The position numbers and the translations under genes are program-made. This document shows positions 1 through 5,942 of a stretch of 9,130 bases of DNA, in pieces. The first letter of the stretch is position 1; every line of letters begins with the position of its first letter. The stretch comes from an uncultured Bacilli bacterium. GTDB taxonomy: Bacteria; Bacillota_I; Bacilli_A; RF39; UBA660. Below the pieces are notes generated by a model that worked only from the letters and a program-made list of their open reading frames with translations, was not told the DNA's origin and ran no database searches. The DNA lies in the NCBI GenBank assembly GCA_944332645.1, contig CALVKK010000042.1, positions 1 to 9,130 on the forward strand, written 5' to 3'.

Positions 1-25
1 ATAATATTTTATTAATTTTTTTCAT
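1..25 (-). CDS. Start of a gene running off the left edge (partial)
   Basis: Only the first eight codons are in the window, reading MKKINKIL, a typical beginning for a signal peptide or membrane segment in this genome. The ATG at 25-23 is preceded by AGGTGA five bases or so upstream, the same ribosome-binding pattern used by most genes here. A good promoter lies about 85 bases upstream (117-145). An in-frame upstream ATG at 46-44 would add MKWLGDW but has no ribosome-binding site. Too little is visible to name a product. The call rests on start context alone. Confidence 0.45.
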
Positions 26-116
26 CCAATCACCTAACCACTTCATACAGAAAATCAGCAAAGCTATTATGTTAATCAATAAATCAACTATAACTACTAC
101 TCATTAATTCTATTTT

Positions 117-145
117 ATCTTACCACATAAATCACCAAATGTCAA
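117..145 (-). promoter_or_regulatory. Sigma-A-type promoter for the left-edge gene
   Basis: On the minus strand there is a perfect -35 TTGACA (145-140), a 17-base spacer, and an extended -10, TGG-TAAGAT (-10 hexamer at 122-117). Transcription would start near 110 and give a leader of about 85 bases before the ATG at 25. The first two bases of the -35 are the last T's of the terminator U-tract of the upstream operon, so terminator and promoter are physically merged. Confidence 0.6.
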
Positions 146-178
146 AAAAACTAAATTAGTTTTCTTTTTCTAATTTAG
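144..178 (-). terminator. Rho-independent terminator starting inside the ytxH-like gene
   Basis: On the minus strand the perfect 9-base-pair stem CTAAATTAG / CTAATTTAG (178-170 and 159-151) closes an A-rich 10-base loop and is followed by seven T's (150-144). The 5' arm lies within the last codons and the stop codon TAA (158-156) is part of the 3' arm. This ends the four-gene operon. Confidence 0.8.
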
Positions 179-569
179 CTAGTATTTGTTTTGTGACTTC
201 GATTACTTTTTCTCTTACTGAATCGACTGCTTTTTCTAAAACTGGAGTTCCTTTTTCAATAGCATAATCTAATAATTCTTGAGATTTTTCTTCAATTTGT
301 TTAGCTTTCTTTTTTGCTATTTTTAAAACTTTTTCTTTATCTAAATCAGCCAATTCAACTTTTATTTCATCAATTTTAGTTTCAATATGTTCCTTTACTT
401 CTTGAGCATCAACATCTTTTAATTTAGCTATTAACTCATCAATTTTTTGCTTTAACTCTTTTCTTGTTTCTGACCCTTTCTTAGGGGCAAATAAAACTCC
501 TAATCCAGCACCGATTGCAGCTCCAGCTAAAAACTTCCCAAAACCACGATGTTTTTTATCTTTACTCAT
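156..569 (-). CDS. YtxH-like general stress/membrane-associated protein
   Basis: A 137-residue protein with the YtxH-family layout: a short basic N-terminus, a glycine-zipper hydrophobic segment (about residues 10-28, FGKFLAGAAIGAGLGVLF) followed by the family hallmark APKKGSETR, and then a long charged helical tail (residues 34-137) rich in Lys and Glu, likely coiled coil. YtxH proteins are small membrane-associated proteins in Firmicutes linked to stress response; their molecular role is unknown. I chose the ATG at 569 because AGGTG sits six bases upstream; the in-frame GTG at 578 is part of that ribosome-binding site. The start overlaps the end of the upstream DUF948-like gene by eight bases (ATGAGTAA), implying translational coupling. 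It is the last gene of a four-gene operon. Family call is fairly sure; function is not. Confidence 0.8.
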   Translation of the reverse strand: MSKDKKHRGFGKFLAGAAIGAGLGVLFAPKKGSETRKELKQKIDELIAKLKDVDAQEVKEHIETKIDEIKVELADLDKEKVLKIAKKKAKQIEEKSQELLDYAIEKGTPVLEKAVDSVREKVIEVTKQILAKLEKEN

Positions 570-849
570 CTTTATCACCTTTCCTTTTTCGACTTAACAG
601 CCATGTAATACCATTTGAAATTGACGTTGCGATTTTATCGCTAAACGAATTAATAACATCGGTAGTATTATCAATCATGTCAAACAAGCCATTTAATTTG
701 TTGACCTTTGTATCAACATTATCGACGATACGATTGAATTTATTTAAAATCCCTATAACTTTAATCGTTGCAACTATCAAAGTTACTACTAGTATAATCA
801 AAGATAAAAATAATATTACCAAAAAGAATTCTTTAATATCGATTACCAT
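562..849 (-). CDS. YtxG-like (DUF948-type) single-pass membrane protein
   Basis: A 95-residue protein with one strong transmembrane segment near the N-terminus (about residues 8-31) and a cytoplasmic amphipathic helical part (residues 35-85), ending in a basic/acidic tail KRKGDKDE. The layout matches the DUF948/YtxG family, and the adjacent YtxH-like gene repeats the ytxG-ytxH gene order known from Bacillus, which supports the call. Start ATG at 849 follows the ribosome-binding site GGGAGAG, which lies within the last codons of the preceding gene; the intergenic gap is three bases. The stop overlaps the next start. The protein is shorter than typical DUF948 members (roughly 120-160 residues), so it may be only a distant relative. 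Confidence 0.65.
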   Translation of the reverse strand: MVIDIKEFFLVILFLSLIILVVTLIVATIKVIGILNKFNRIVDNVDTKVNKLNGLFDMIDNTTDVINSFSDKIATSISNGITWLLSRKRKGDKDE

Positions 850-852
850 CGC

Positions 853-1494
853 TTACTCTCCCTTCTCATACATACTATCAATCATGTCAAACAACTCACT
901 CTCTGTCAGAGGTGGTTCTTTTTTTGAAACTAACTCATCCTCAACCATATTAACTTCATCAATAATGTTGATAGGTTCATCCTTGTCATCGACTAACTCA
1001 TCAAATAAATCATCGTCTTTTATTTCATTGTTAAAAAGAATTGAATTATTTCCAGCTAAAGTGTTTTCTAATTCATCCTCTAAAGTACCATAAGCTTTTT
1101 TTCGCACTTCATCGATGGTTACACTGGAGTTTATACGTTGATTTTTACTTTCCTTTGATAAAGTTATATCTTCCTTATTATAATTTTTATCTAACACTCC
1201 ATAAACAGGAGAAATAATCGGTGTTGGTTTAAAGTGTTTTTTTTCTTCTTTTAACTTTGTCTGTTCCTTTAAGTAACTAGATTTTACTTCCTTTTTTGGC
1301 TGTTCTAGTTCTTTAAAATAATCATCATCAAAAAATATCGGAGTGTTTTTTTCTTCCTTCACTTCGACTGTAGTGGTCGATTCTTCTAGTTCTTTTTTAG
1401 CTGGAGCAGGTATTTCCACCTGAATAACTTCACTTTTAATAGGTTCCTCAACCTCATCTGTAAATAAATTTTTCATTTTATCAAGTAAACCCAT
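853..1494 (-). CDS. Acidic, mostly disordered protein with an N-terminal amphipathic helix; function unknown
   Basis: I do not recognise a named family. The 213-residue protein begins with MGLLDKMKNLF, a short amphipathic helix resembling the membrane-binding N-terminus of SepF-type proteins. It continues with a Glu/Lys-rich low-complexity stretch (residues 13-87), then a striking ordered-looking block, KPTPIISPVYGVLDKNY (residues 89-105), then more acidic linker with DDDLFDELVDD (160-170). A C-terminal acidic helix TESELFDMIDSMYEKGE (197-213) follows. There is no signal peptide or membrane segment, so it is cytoplasmic and perhaps membrane-peripheral. The start ATG directly abuts the stop of the lipoprotein gene, with ribosome-binding site GAGGTGG inside that gene's end. 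The layout suggests a scaffold or adaptor with short binding motifs. That is inference only. Confidence 0.75.
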   Translation of the reverse strand: MGLLDKMKNLFTDEVEEPIKSEVIQVEIPAPAKKELEESTTTVEVKEEKNTPIFFDDDYFKELEQPKKEVKSSYLKEQTKLKEEKKHFKPTPIISPVYGVLDKNYNKEDITLSKESKNQRINSSVTIDEVRKKAYGTLEDELENTLAGNNSILFNNEIKDDDLFDELVDDKDEPINIIDEVNMVEDELVSKKEPPLTESELFDMIDSMYEKGE

Positions 1495-2094
1495 TTATTC
1501 CACCTCATCTTCCAATTTTAAAAAGTTGTCAGTTTCTTTTTTTGAAGTAAAAATATCATACTTTTCTTCACTTATTAAAAAATCATCATCTAAAATAACC
1601 TTTATTACATTATCATTAAATTTTACCGTTGATAAAATATACGATGTATTTAATACTATATCGTTAATGTCATCGTAATCTGCTTCAACTTCTATCTTTG
1701 AGTAGTTATACATAAACTCGATGAAATAACGTCCATTATCTTGTTGATTTATTTCTAAGTATCCTTGTTTACCATTAATATTAATTTTACGAGAATAGTA
1801 AGCATTAGTATCTTCAACATATTCTTTTGATACATTGTAATAATAACTAATAATATCGATATATAAATAATAATAATTACCATTAGAGTAAAGAACGTCA
1901 TTATATTCATTGGTATCTATATATGAAACACCTCGAGGAACATAGTATTTATAACCTTTGCCAACTTGATTATATAAATTATTATTTTTCGACAAGACAA
2001 CACTTACAATATTATCAACGCTATTTGTGTCTATTCTAACAATCGAACAGCCACATAGTAGTAGTATACAGCCGAGAAGTAATATTTTTTTCAT
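1495..2094 (-). CDS. Tyrosine-rich lipoprotein of unknown function
   Basis: A 199-residue secreted lipoprotein. The N-terminus MKKILLLGCILLLCGC is a type II signal peptide with lipobox LCGC, so Cys16 would be lipidated and the protein anchored on the outer face of the membrane. The mature part is rich in Tyr, Asn, Asp and Ile. A Tyr-dense region (about residues 40-90, with GKGYKYYVPRGVSYID and NGNYYYLYIDIISYYY) is followed by a probable beta-rich domain and an acidic tail (DDDF, then KLEDEVE). I recognise no named family. It is the first gene of the operon, with a strong promoter immediately upstream; the predicted 5' leader is only about 15 bases, with ribosome-binding site AGGTG. As the only extracellular member, it could be the sensor or surface end of the module. 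Confidence 0.78.
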   Translation of the reverse strand: MKKILLLGCILLLCGCSIVRIDTNSVDNIVSVVLSKNNNLYNQVGKGYKYYVPRGVSYIDTNEYNDVLYSNGNYYYLYIDIISYYYNVSKEYVEDTNAYYSRKININGKQGYLEINQQDNGRYFIEFMYNYSKIEVEADYDDINDIVLNTSYILSTVKFNDNVIKVILDDDFLISEEKYDIFTSKKETDNFLKLEDEVE

Positions 2095-2114
2095 ATTTCA
2101 CCTACTCAATATAT

Positions 2115-2143
2115 ATTATAACAAATTAGCAATAGTTTAGCAA
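2115..2143 (-). promoter_or_regulatory. Sigma-A-type promoter of the four-gene lipoprotein operon
   Basis: On the minus strand: -35 TTGCTA (2143-2138), a 17-base spacer and a perfect -10 TATAAT (2120-2115) with the extended element TGT just before it. The predicted start near 2108 leaves a leader of about 15 bases before the ATG at 2094. No terminator is visible between trmB and this promoter, so trmB transcripts may also read into the operon. Confidence 0.7.
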
Positions 2144-2145
2144 TA
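2126..2145. repeat. Two 9-base direct repeats with 11-base period over the -35 region
   Basis: TTAGCAATA occurs at 2126-2134 and again, identically, at 2137-2145 (plus strand), so the copies sit one helical turn apart. They cover the -35 box and the upstream half of the spacer of the lipoprotein operon promoter. Tandem half-sites at this spacing are typical of OmpR/PhoB-type response regulators; no such regulator is visible in the window, so its role as an operator is inferred. Confidence 0.5.
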
Positions 2146-2148
2146 AAT

Positions 2149-2796
2149 TTACTTTTTTTTGTCAAATTTATGTATAGCTAAAAGTTGGTAAATTGGTAAC
2201 CCCAAAGAGTTAAATTTTCTCTCATATTCTGTGGCAATATTCTCATCATCTAAATTTGCGTATAAATCTAGTTTTACTTTAGAAAAGATATAACCATTTT
2301 GACTCAAAGTCACAAGAGAATATGAAAATAAATTTTGATTATCTGTTTTCATTTCAATAATGCAATCCTTCTTAAATATTTCGGTATATTTACTTAAAAA
2401 AATTGGACTAGTTAAACGTCTATTAGCATGTTTTTTCTTTGGCCAGGGATCAGAAAAATTTAAATATACTTTAGTTACTTCTTTGTCAAAAATTTGATCA
2501 ATCATGTTAGCATCAAAATTCATTATTTTTAAATTATTTAATTTAATATCTGAAAGTTTTTTAACTACTTTAACCAAAACACTAGCATATTTTTCAATAC
2601 CAATAAAATTTTTATGAGGATTTTTAATTGCTTTGTTAATTAAAAAGTCTCCTTTACCCATTCCGATTTCTATTTCAATATCATTATCATTGCCAAACAA
2701 CTCTCTCATTTTCCCACGATAATCCATTGGCTTTAAAACAAGATATTCACTAGCACTTATTATATTCTGTGCCCCTTTTATGTTTCTTAATCTCAT
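2149..2796 (-). CDS. trmB: tRNA (guanine-N7)-methyltransferase TrmB
   Basis: TrmB methylates N7 of G46 in the variable loop of tRNAs using S-adenosylmethionine. The 215-residue protein shows the family motifs in order: N-terminal MRLRN; SAM-binding motif I IEIEIGMGKGDFL (40-52); motif II FIGIEKY (64-70); the TrmB signature NFSDPWPKKKHANRRL (113-128) with Asp116 and the PWPK loop; EMKTDN (148-153); and the C-terminal TEYERKFNSLGLPIYQL (189-205). Length is normal. I chose ATG at 2796 because GGGTGA lies five bases upstream and MRLRN is the usual TrmB beginning; an in-frame TTG at 2808 overlaps that ribosome-binding site. It is divergent from the gene at 2871, and its stop lies only 54 bases from the lipoprotein gene. 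Confidence 0.95.
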   Translation of the reverse strand: MRLRNIKGAQNIISASEYLVLKPMDYRGKMRELFGNDNDIEIEIGMGKGDFLINKAIKNPHKNFIGIEKYASVLVKVVKKLSDIKLNNLKIMNFDANMIDQIFDKEVTKVYLNFSDPWPKKKHANRRLTSPIFLSKYTEIFKKDCIIEMKTDNQNLFSYSLVTLSQNGYIFSKVKLDLYANLDDENIATEYERKFNSLGLPIYQLLAIHKFDKKK

Positions 2797-2812
2797 AAAT
2801 TCACCCAAGATA

Positions 2813-2841
2813 ATTATACACCAAAATGTAATTAAAGCATA
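2813..2841 (-). promoter_or_regulatory. Probable trmB promoter
   Basis: A perfect -10 TATAAT lies at 2818-2813 on the minus strand, with a predicted start near 2806 and a leader of about 10 bases. The -35 position (2841-2836, TATGCT) is a poor match, so strength may be low. It overlaps the promoter region of the divergent gene at 2871. Confidence 0.5.
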
Positions 2842-2845
2842 TAAT
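2819..2845 (+). promoter_or_regulatory. Candidate sporulation (sigma-K/E-like) promoter for the 2871 gene
   Basis: CACC at 2819-2822, a 15-base spacer, and CATATAAT at 2838-2845 fit the Bacillus sigma-K pattern (mACm, then CATAnnnT). The same -10 also contains TATAAT (2840-2845), but no good sigma-A -35 stands 16-18 bases upstream. The start would be near 2852, just before the strong ribosome-binding site AAAGGAGG. Assignment to a mother-cell sigma factor is inferred from Bacillus consensus sequences. Confidence 0.4.
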
Positions 2846-2870
2846 TAATTAGAAACAAAAGGAGGAAATT

Positions 2871-3149
2871 ATGAAAAAAGATAGAAACTGTAATGCACAA
2901 TATCCTGTATACAACATGGGGATGATGGGAGGAATGCCAATGGCACCAATCATGCCAATTCCTAATCAAATGCCTTACCAACCTAATCAAATGTTTTATC
3001 CAACACAAACAAATTATCAAACTGATAACGAACAACAAGCTATTAATTTCACAGCTCAATTAAATAATCTGGAAAAAAGAGTAAGTACTTTGGAAGGTAT
3101 AATTAATTCAAATAATTCATATAACACTTCAAATTATCAGATGATGTAA
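2871..3149 (+). CDS. Small Met/Pro/Asn/Gln-rich protein with coiled-coil tail, possible spore coat protein
   Basis: A 92-residue protein in two parts. Residues 15-48 form a low-complexity Met/Pro/Gly/Tyr/Gln segment (NMGMMGGMPMAPIMP, then NQMPYQPNQMFYP), with the repeated unit PNQM seen twice. Residues 58-79 form a short coiled coil (INFTAQLNNLEKRVSTLEGI), followed by an Asn/Ser/Tyr-rich tail ending in QMM. There is no signal peptide or membrane segment. It has the best ribosome-binding site of the window (AAAGGAGG, six bases from ATG), suggesting high expression, and its own promoter and terminator. The composition resembles small coat proteins of spore formers, and the -10 region fits a mother-cell sigma factor. 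I do not recognise a specific family; the coat role is inference. A frame on the opposite strand is a shadow of it. Confidence 0.8.
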   Translation: MKKDRNCNAQYPVYNMGMMGGMPMAPIMPIPNQMPYQPNQMFYPTQTNYQTDNEQQAINFTAQLNNLEKRVSTLEGIINSNNSYNTSNYQMM

Positions 3150-3175
3150 AAAAACAAACTAAAGTTTGTTTTTTT
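3148..3175. terminator. Shared bidirectional terminator between convergent genes
   Basis: The stem ACAAAC (3154-3159) / GTTTGT (3164-3169) with loop TAAA is flanked by A's on the left and seven T's on the right. On the plus strand it ends the 2871 gene, whose stop TAA (3147-3149) touches it. On the minus strand it ends the DUF2207 gene, whose stop (3176-3174) lies within the flanking run. Both directions have a good U-tract. Confidence 0.85.
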
Positions 3176-5036
3176 AATGCTTGAAATAAGCCAAATTTAA
3201 CGATTCATTAATTATATTTTCGACACTTTTATATTCATCAGCTATTTCAACACACTTTAGATGATCGATCTTATTAAATGCTTTGATTAAATTTTTCTCA
3301 CAACCTAAACTGATTGAATACACAAAATAACTTTTCCAATCTTTCATATCTGGTAACATCTTGGGATCAAATTTTGAAAAATCGCACATAAATCTTTTTA
3401 AAGCCAATAACTTAGTATATTCTTCATTGCCTTCGGCGGTTCTTTCATAGAAAACTATAAAACATCCTAAAGAAACAATGCTTAACAAAAAAATAACAAT
3501 GGAAGAAAAATAAGTGTTTTTATCAAGTAAAAAAACTCCTAAAAATACTCCAATAATACTGTAAATTACCCCAATCGTTTTAAGTATCGTAACATTAACA
3601 TAATATCCTTTAGTTGATGCTATATCATCAGCCTTATTAAACCAATTTGAATAAAGATTTAAAAATCTATTATGATCATTTTTAGCTCTATTTTTAAAAT
3701 CATTAAATGTTATTTCTTTTTGACTATCAAACAAAAGCTTGATCATTTTTTCTTGTTGTTCACTTAAATCTTGAGTCTTTTTTTGACTAAATATGTATTC
3801 ATTATTAGTTTTTTTTAAGGTTATAATATCTTTGCTAATCATATCCATAATTGAAGCTATCAAATCATTATTATTAATTTTTTTTCTTAAGATGAAAATA
3901 CTGATAAATGGTTCATAATTTGGAAGATCAACAAAATATTTGTCTTCATATACTACTTTGTTACCATATTTTTTGTATATTTGATAAATTATAATCATAA
4001 GCCCAACTAACCAAAATGCCATTATACTTGTTAAGACAACTTTTAAAATTACTTCTCTTCGTTCAATCTTAGGATCAATATTCATTAATTTAATTAATAA
4101 TTGTGTTTTAAATTCATCATCTTTTAACAATGACACAGCTTGATAAGCTAAATCATAATCACTACGATTATAAGTTTTTTCGACAATACTTACTAAATTA
4201 TAAGCCGATTCTTTTAAGCTGTTAGAATCATCATCAACTTCAACGTCATTAGAAATTAATTTTTCCTCTATTTTTTCAATCTGTTCCAAAACAACTTGAT
4301 GTGACCTTTTATCGGAATCAATTATTCCAGCATCAAAAACAATTCTAAAATCAAGCTCTTGAGAATCTTCAAGATGAGGAATATAAATCTGTACAGTTTC
4401 CTCATCAACAATGTTGATTGTTTTATCGAAATTACCATGCACCCAAGTTCTTAGTAAATTTTTGTTGCCGGCAATATGGATAGTGATTTCTAAATTATTG
4501 ATTGCCTCTTCCATATCCTTAAAAAGATACATTGTAAGTTCAGAAATATCTTCATGATTGATAATCATGTTTTCTAAAGTATAACTAAGATAAAAATCTT
4601 TGTTCATTTTACTTGGATTATAAATCTTGTATTTTTCACCATTAGTTAAAGAAGTTATCGTATAAACACCGTGTTGTCCCTTAATAGCATCGTTAACGTC
4701 TTTAAACAAATCACCGTTTTCTCGTAGTTCTATGAAAGTATCAGTATTCGTGAAATTAATAGCTCTAACTTCCAATAATTCAACATCATCACCATCATAT
4801 AATTCTCTATCAACGGCAATTATACTGTTGCCATAATAACCAGTATAATTATCTTGATAATAAACGTTACGTTCAATTCCATTGTAAACACCATCCATTT
4901 TAAATGCTTCAATAACTACTACATCACCATTTTCTAAAACGGTTAAATCAACCCGATAATCTGTAATATTGTATTGAGCTTTAACTAGTGGTAAGCATCC
5001 TAAAAAAAACATAAAGAAAAATATTATTTTTTTCAT
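3174..5036 (-). CDS. DUF2207 family membrane protein
   Basis: A 620-residue protein with a cleavable signal peptide (residues 1-20, likely cut after VKA|Q), a large extracellular N-terminal beta-rich domain (about 21-240), an acidic helical linker, a transmembrane segment at about 332-353, a cytoplasmic segment including NNNDLIASIMDMISKDIITLKK, and two more transmembrane segments (about 483-503 and 510-529). A C-terminal cytoplasmic part follows (TAEGNEEYTKLLALKRFMCDF; FVYSISLGCEKNL). This order is that of DUF2207 proteins, which are often found next to lemA; their function is unknown. It lacks the glycine-rich C-terminal tail seen in many members. The start at 5036 has GAGG about six bases upstream. 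The gene follows lemA by 34 bases containing a terminator-like hairpin, so it is probably expressed by read-through. Two sequence-based alternatives were not seen. Confidence 0.88.
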   Translation of the reverse strand: MKKIIFFFMFFLGCLPLVKAQYNITDYRVDLTVLENGDVVVIEAFKMDGVYNGIERNVYYQDNYTGYYGNSIIAVDRELYDGDDVELLEVRAINFTNTDTFIELRENGDLFKDVNDAIKGQHGVYTITSLTNGEKYKIYNPSKMNKDFYLSYTLENMIINHEDISELTMYLFKDMEEAINNLEITIHIAGNKNLLRTWVHGNFDKTINIVDEETVQIYIPHLEDSQELDFRIVFDAGIIDSDKRSHQVVLEQIEKIEEKLISNDVEVDDDSNSLKESAYNLVSIVEKTYNRSDYDLAYQAVSLLKDDEFKTQLLIKLMNIDPKIERREVILKVVLTSIMAFWLVGLMIIIYQIYKKYGNKVVYEDKYFVDLPNYEPFISIFILRKKINNNDLIASIMDMISKDIITLKKTNNEYIFSQKKTQDLSEQQEKMIKLLFDSQKEITFNDFKNRAKNDHNRFLNLYSNWFNKADDIASTKGYYVNVTILKTIGVIYSIIGVFLGVFLLDKNTYFSSIVIFLLSIVSLGCFIVFYERTAEGNEEYTKLLALKRFMCDFSKFDPKMLPDMKDWKSYFVYSISLGCEKNLIKAFNKIDHLKCVEIADEYKSVENIINESLNLAYFKH

Positions 5037-5047
5037 ATTAACCTCTT

Positions 5048-5070
5048 AAAAAAAGCTTACTTCAGTAAGC
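5048..5070 (-). terminator. Intercistronic terminator/attenuator between lemA and the DUF2207 gene
   Basis: On the minus strand GCTTAC-TGAA-GTAAGC (5070-5055) is a 6-base-pair stem with a tetraloop, followed by seven T's (5054-5048). It starts directly after the lemA stop TAG. The DUF2207 ribosome-binding site begins right after the T-run, leaving no room for a separate promoter, so it probably lowers downstream expression rather than stopping it. Confidence 0.7.
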
Positions 5071-5634
5071 CTAAAACTGCACTTTTGGTACTTCCTTTGA
5101 AGCATCGTCAGTTTCAAAAAATGCTTCAGGTTTAAATTTGAATATTGAAGCCACAATGTTGGAAGGAAACTGTTCCATTTTGTCTTTGTATTTTAAAACA
5201 GCATCGTTATAAAATTGTCTGGCATACTGAATTTTATCTTCAGTTTCTTTCAAATTATTTTGTAAATCAATAAAATTTGTGTTAGCTTTTAAATCTGGAT
5301 AAGATTCAGCCACAGCAAACAATCTACCCAAAGCTCTAGATAATTCACCATCAGCCTTGATTTCTTCTTCAGTAGTCTTAGCCTGAGCAACACTATTTCT
5401 AGCAGCAATAACATCTTCTAAAGTTTCACTTTCGTGTTTAGCATAACCTTTAACTGTCTCGACTAAATTAGGAATTAAATCTGCCCTTCTTTTTAACAAT
5501 ACATCGATTTGTGACCATTGATCTTTCACTTTATTTCGTAAACCAACTAAAGAGTTGTAAGTACCTGCTACAAAAATTAAAAGTAACAAAACTATAGCCC
5601 CGATTACGATTAAAGCGATTAGCCATCCTGCCAT
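5071..5634 (-). CDS. lemA: LemA family protein
   Basis: A 187-residue LemA protein: one N-terminal transmembrane segment (about residues 4-24, GWLIALIVIGAIVLLLLIF) and a helical bundle domain. Hallmarks are VKDQWSQIDVLLKRRADLIPN (about 36-56), ETVKGYAKHE (59-68), and FAVAESYPDLKANTNF followed by YARQFYNDAVLKY. Length is normal. LemA proteins are membrane-anchored with the bundle outside the cytoplasm; their biochemical role is unsettled. I chose the ATG at 5634 because GGAGG lies eight bases upstream. An in-frame ATG at 5649 (adding MEVRD) overlaps that site and falls near the predicted transcription start. Co-transcribed with the DUF2207 gene, and divergent from sspI. Confidence 0.95.
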   Translation of the reverse strand: MAGWLIALIVIGAIVLLLLIFVAGTYNSLVGLRNKVKDQWSQIDVLLKRRADLIPNLVETVKGYAKHESETLEDVIAARNSVAQAKTTEEEIKADGELSRALGRLFAVAESYPDLKANTNFIDLQNNLKETEDKIQYARQFYNDAVLKYKDKMEQFPSNIVASIFKFKPEAFFETDDASKEVPKVQF

Positions 5635-5653
5635 ATCTCTTACCTCCATTATT

Positions 5654-5682
5654 ATTATATAATATTTTTTTATAAAAATAAA
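5654..5682 (-). promoter_or_regulatory. Probable lemA promoter
   Basis: On the minus strand -10 TATAAT (5659-5654) with a 17-base spacer to TTTATT (5682-5677). The predicted start is near 5647, which supports the ATG at 5634 as the true lemA start. The -35 is weak; the surrounding AT-richness makes other alignments possible. Confidence 0.5.
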
Positions 5683-5683
5683 T

Positions 5684-5712
5684 ACATATTTTAATTATTT
5701 TTAAACAAAATA
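5684..5712 (+). promoter_or_regulatory. Candidate sigma-G-like promoter of sspI
   Basis: ACATA (5684-5688), a 17-base spacer and CAAAATA (5706-5712) resemble the Bacillus sigma-G pattern (GnATA, 17-18 bases, CATnnTA), with one -35 base and one -10 base differing. In Bacillus, SspI is made in the forespore under sigma-G, so a match is expected; no good sigma-A promoter is visible in the same stretch. The AT-rich context makes this weak evidence. Confidence 0.35.
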
Positions 5713-5733
5713 ATTTTTGAAAGGACTGATTTT

Positions 5734-5940
5734 ATGAGTATTAGTATTCGAAAACATATTAAAAAAAATTTCAAAGGTGCTGAAGCCGATGAAATAAAAG
5801 CTTCAATCGAAGCTTCCATTAAAGAAAAAGATGAAATTACCTTACCTGGATTAGGTGTATTTTTTGAAGAATTATGGTGCAATAGTGACGATAATAGTAA
5901 AGAATATATCCTAAACACATTAAAAACTTCACTAAAATAA
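5734..5940 (+). CDS. sspI: Small acid-soluble spore protein SspI
   Basis: A 68-residue protein matching the SspI family, minor small acid-soluble proteins packaged in the forespore. The key block TLPGLGVFFEELW (residues 36-48) corresponds to the family's M/TLPGLGVLFEVIW, and the N-terminal SISIRKHI and C-terminal helix KEYILNTLKTSL fit in register. The length is that of the family. The start is ATG 5734, with GAAAGGA about eight bases upstream; the stop TAA directly adjoins a terminator-like hairpin. It is the best evidence in this window that the organism forms endospores. Unlike alpha/beta SASPs, SspI is not known as a DNA-coating protein; its exact role is unclear. It is divergent from lemA. 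Confidence 0.88.
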   Translation: MSISIRKHIKKNFKGAEADEIKASIEASIKEKDEITLPGLGVFFEELWCNSDDNSKEYILNTLKTSLK

Positions 5941-5942
5941 TT

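Noticed and set aside
515..1093. Long plus-strand open frame of 192 codons
   Set aside because: It is antisense to three minus-strand genes that have ribosome-binding sites, tight spacing and recognisable features; its Ser/Ile/Leu-rich product is a low-complexity shadow.
853..1494. SepF cell-division protein
   Set aside because: Only the first eleven residues resemble the SepF membrane helix; the conserved SepF globular domain is missing.
2832..3059. Minus-strand frame of 75 codons opposite the Met-rich gene
   Set aside because: It has no ribosome-binding site and mirrors the ATG-rich plus-strand gene (His/Trp/Cys-rich by complement). The plus-strand gene has a perfect ribosome-binding site and terminator.
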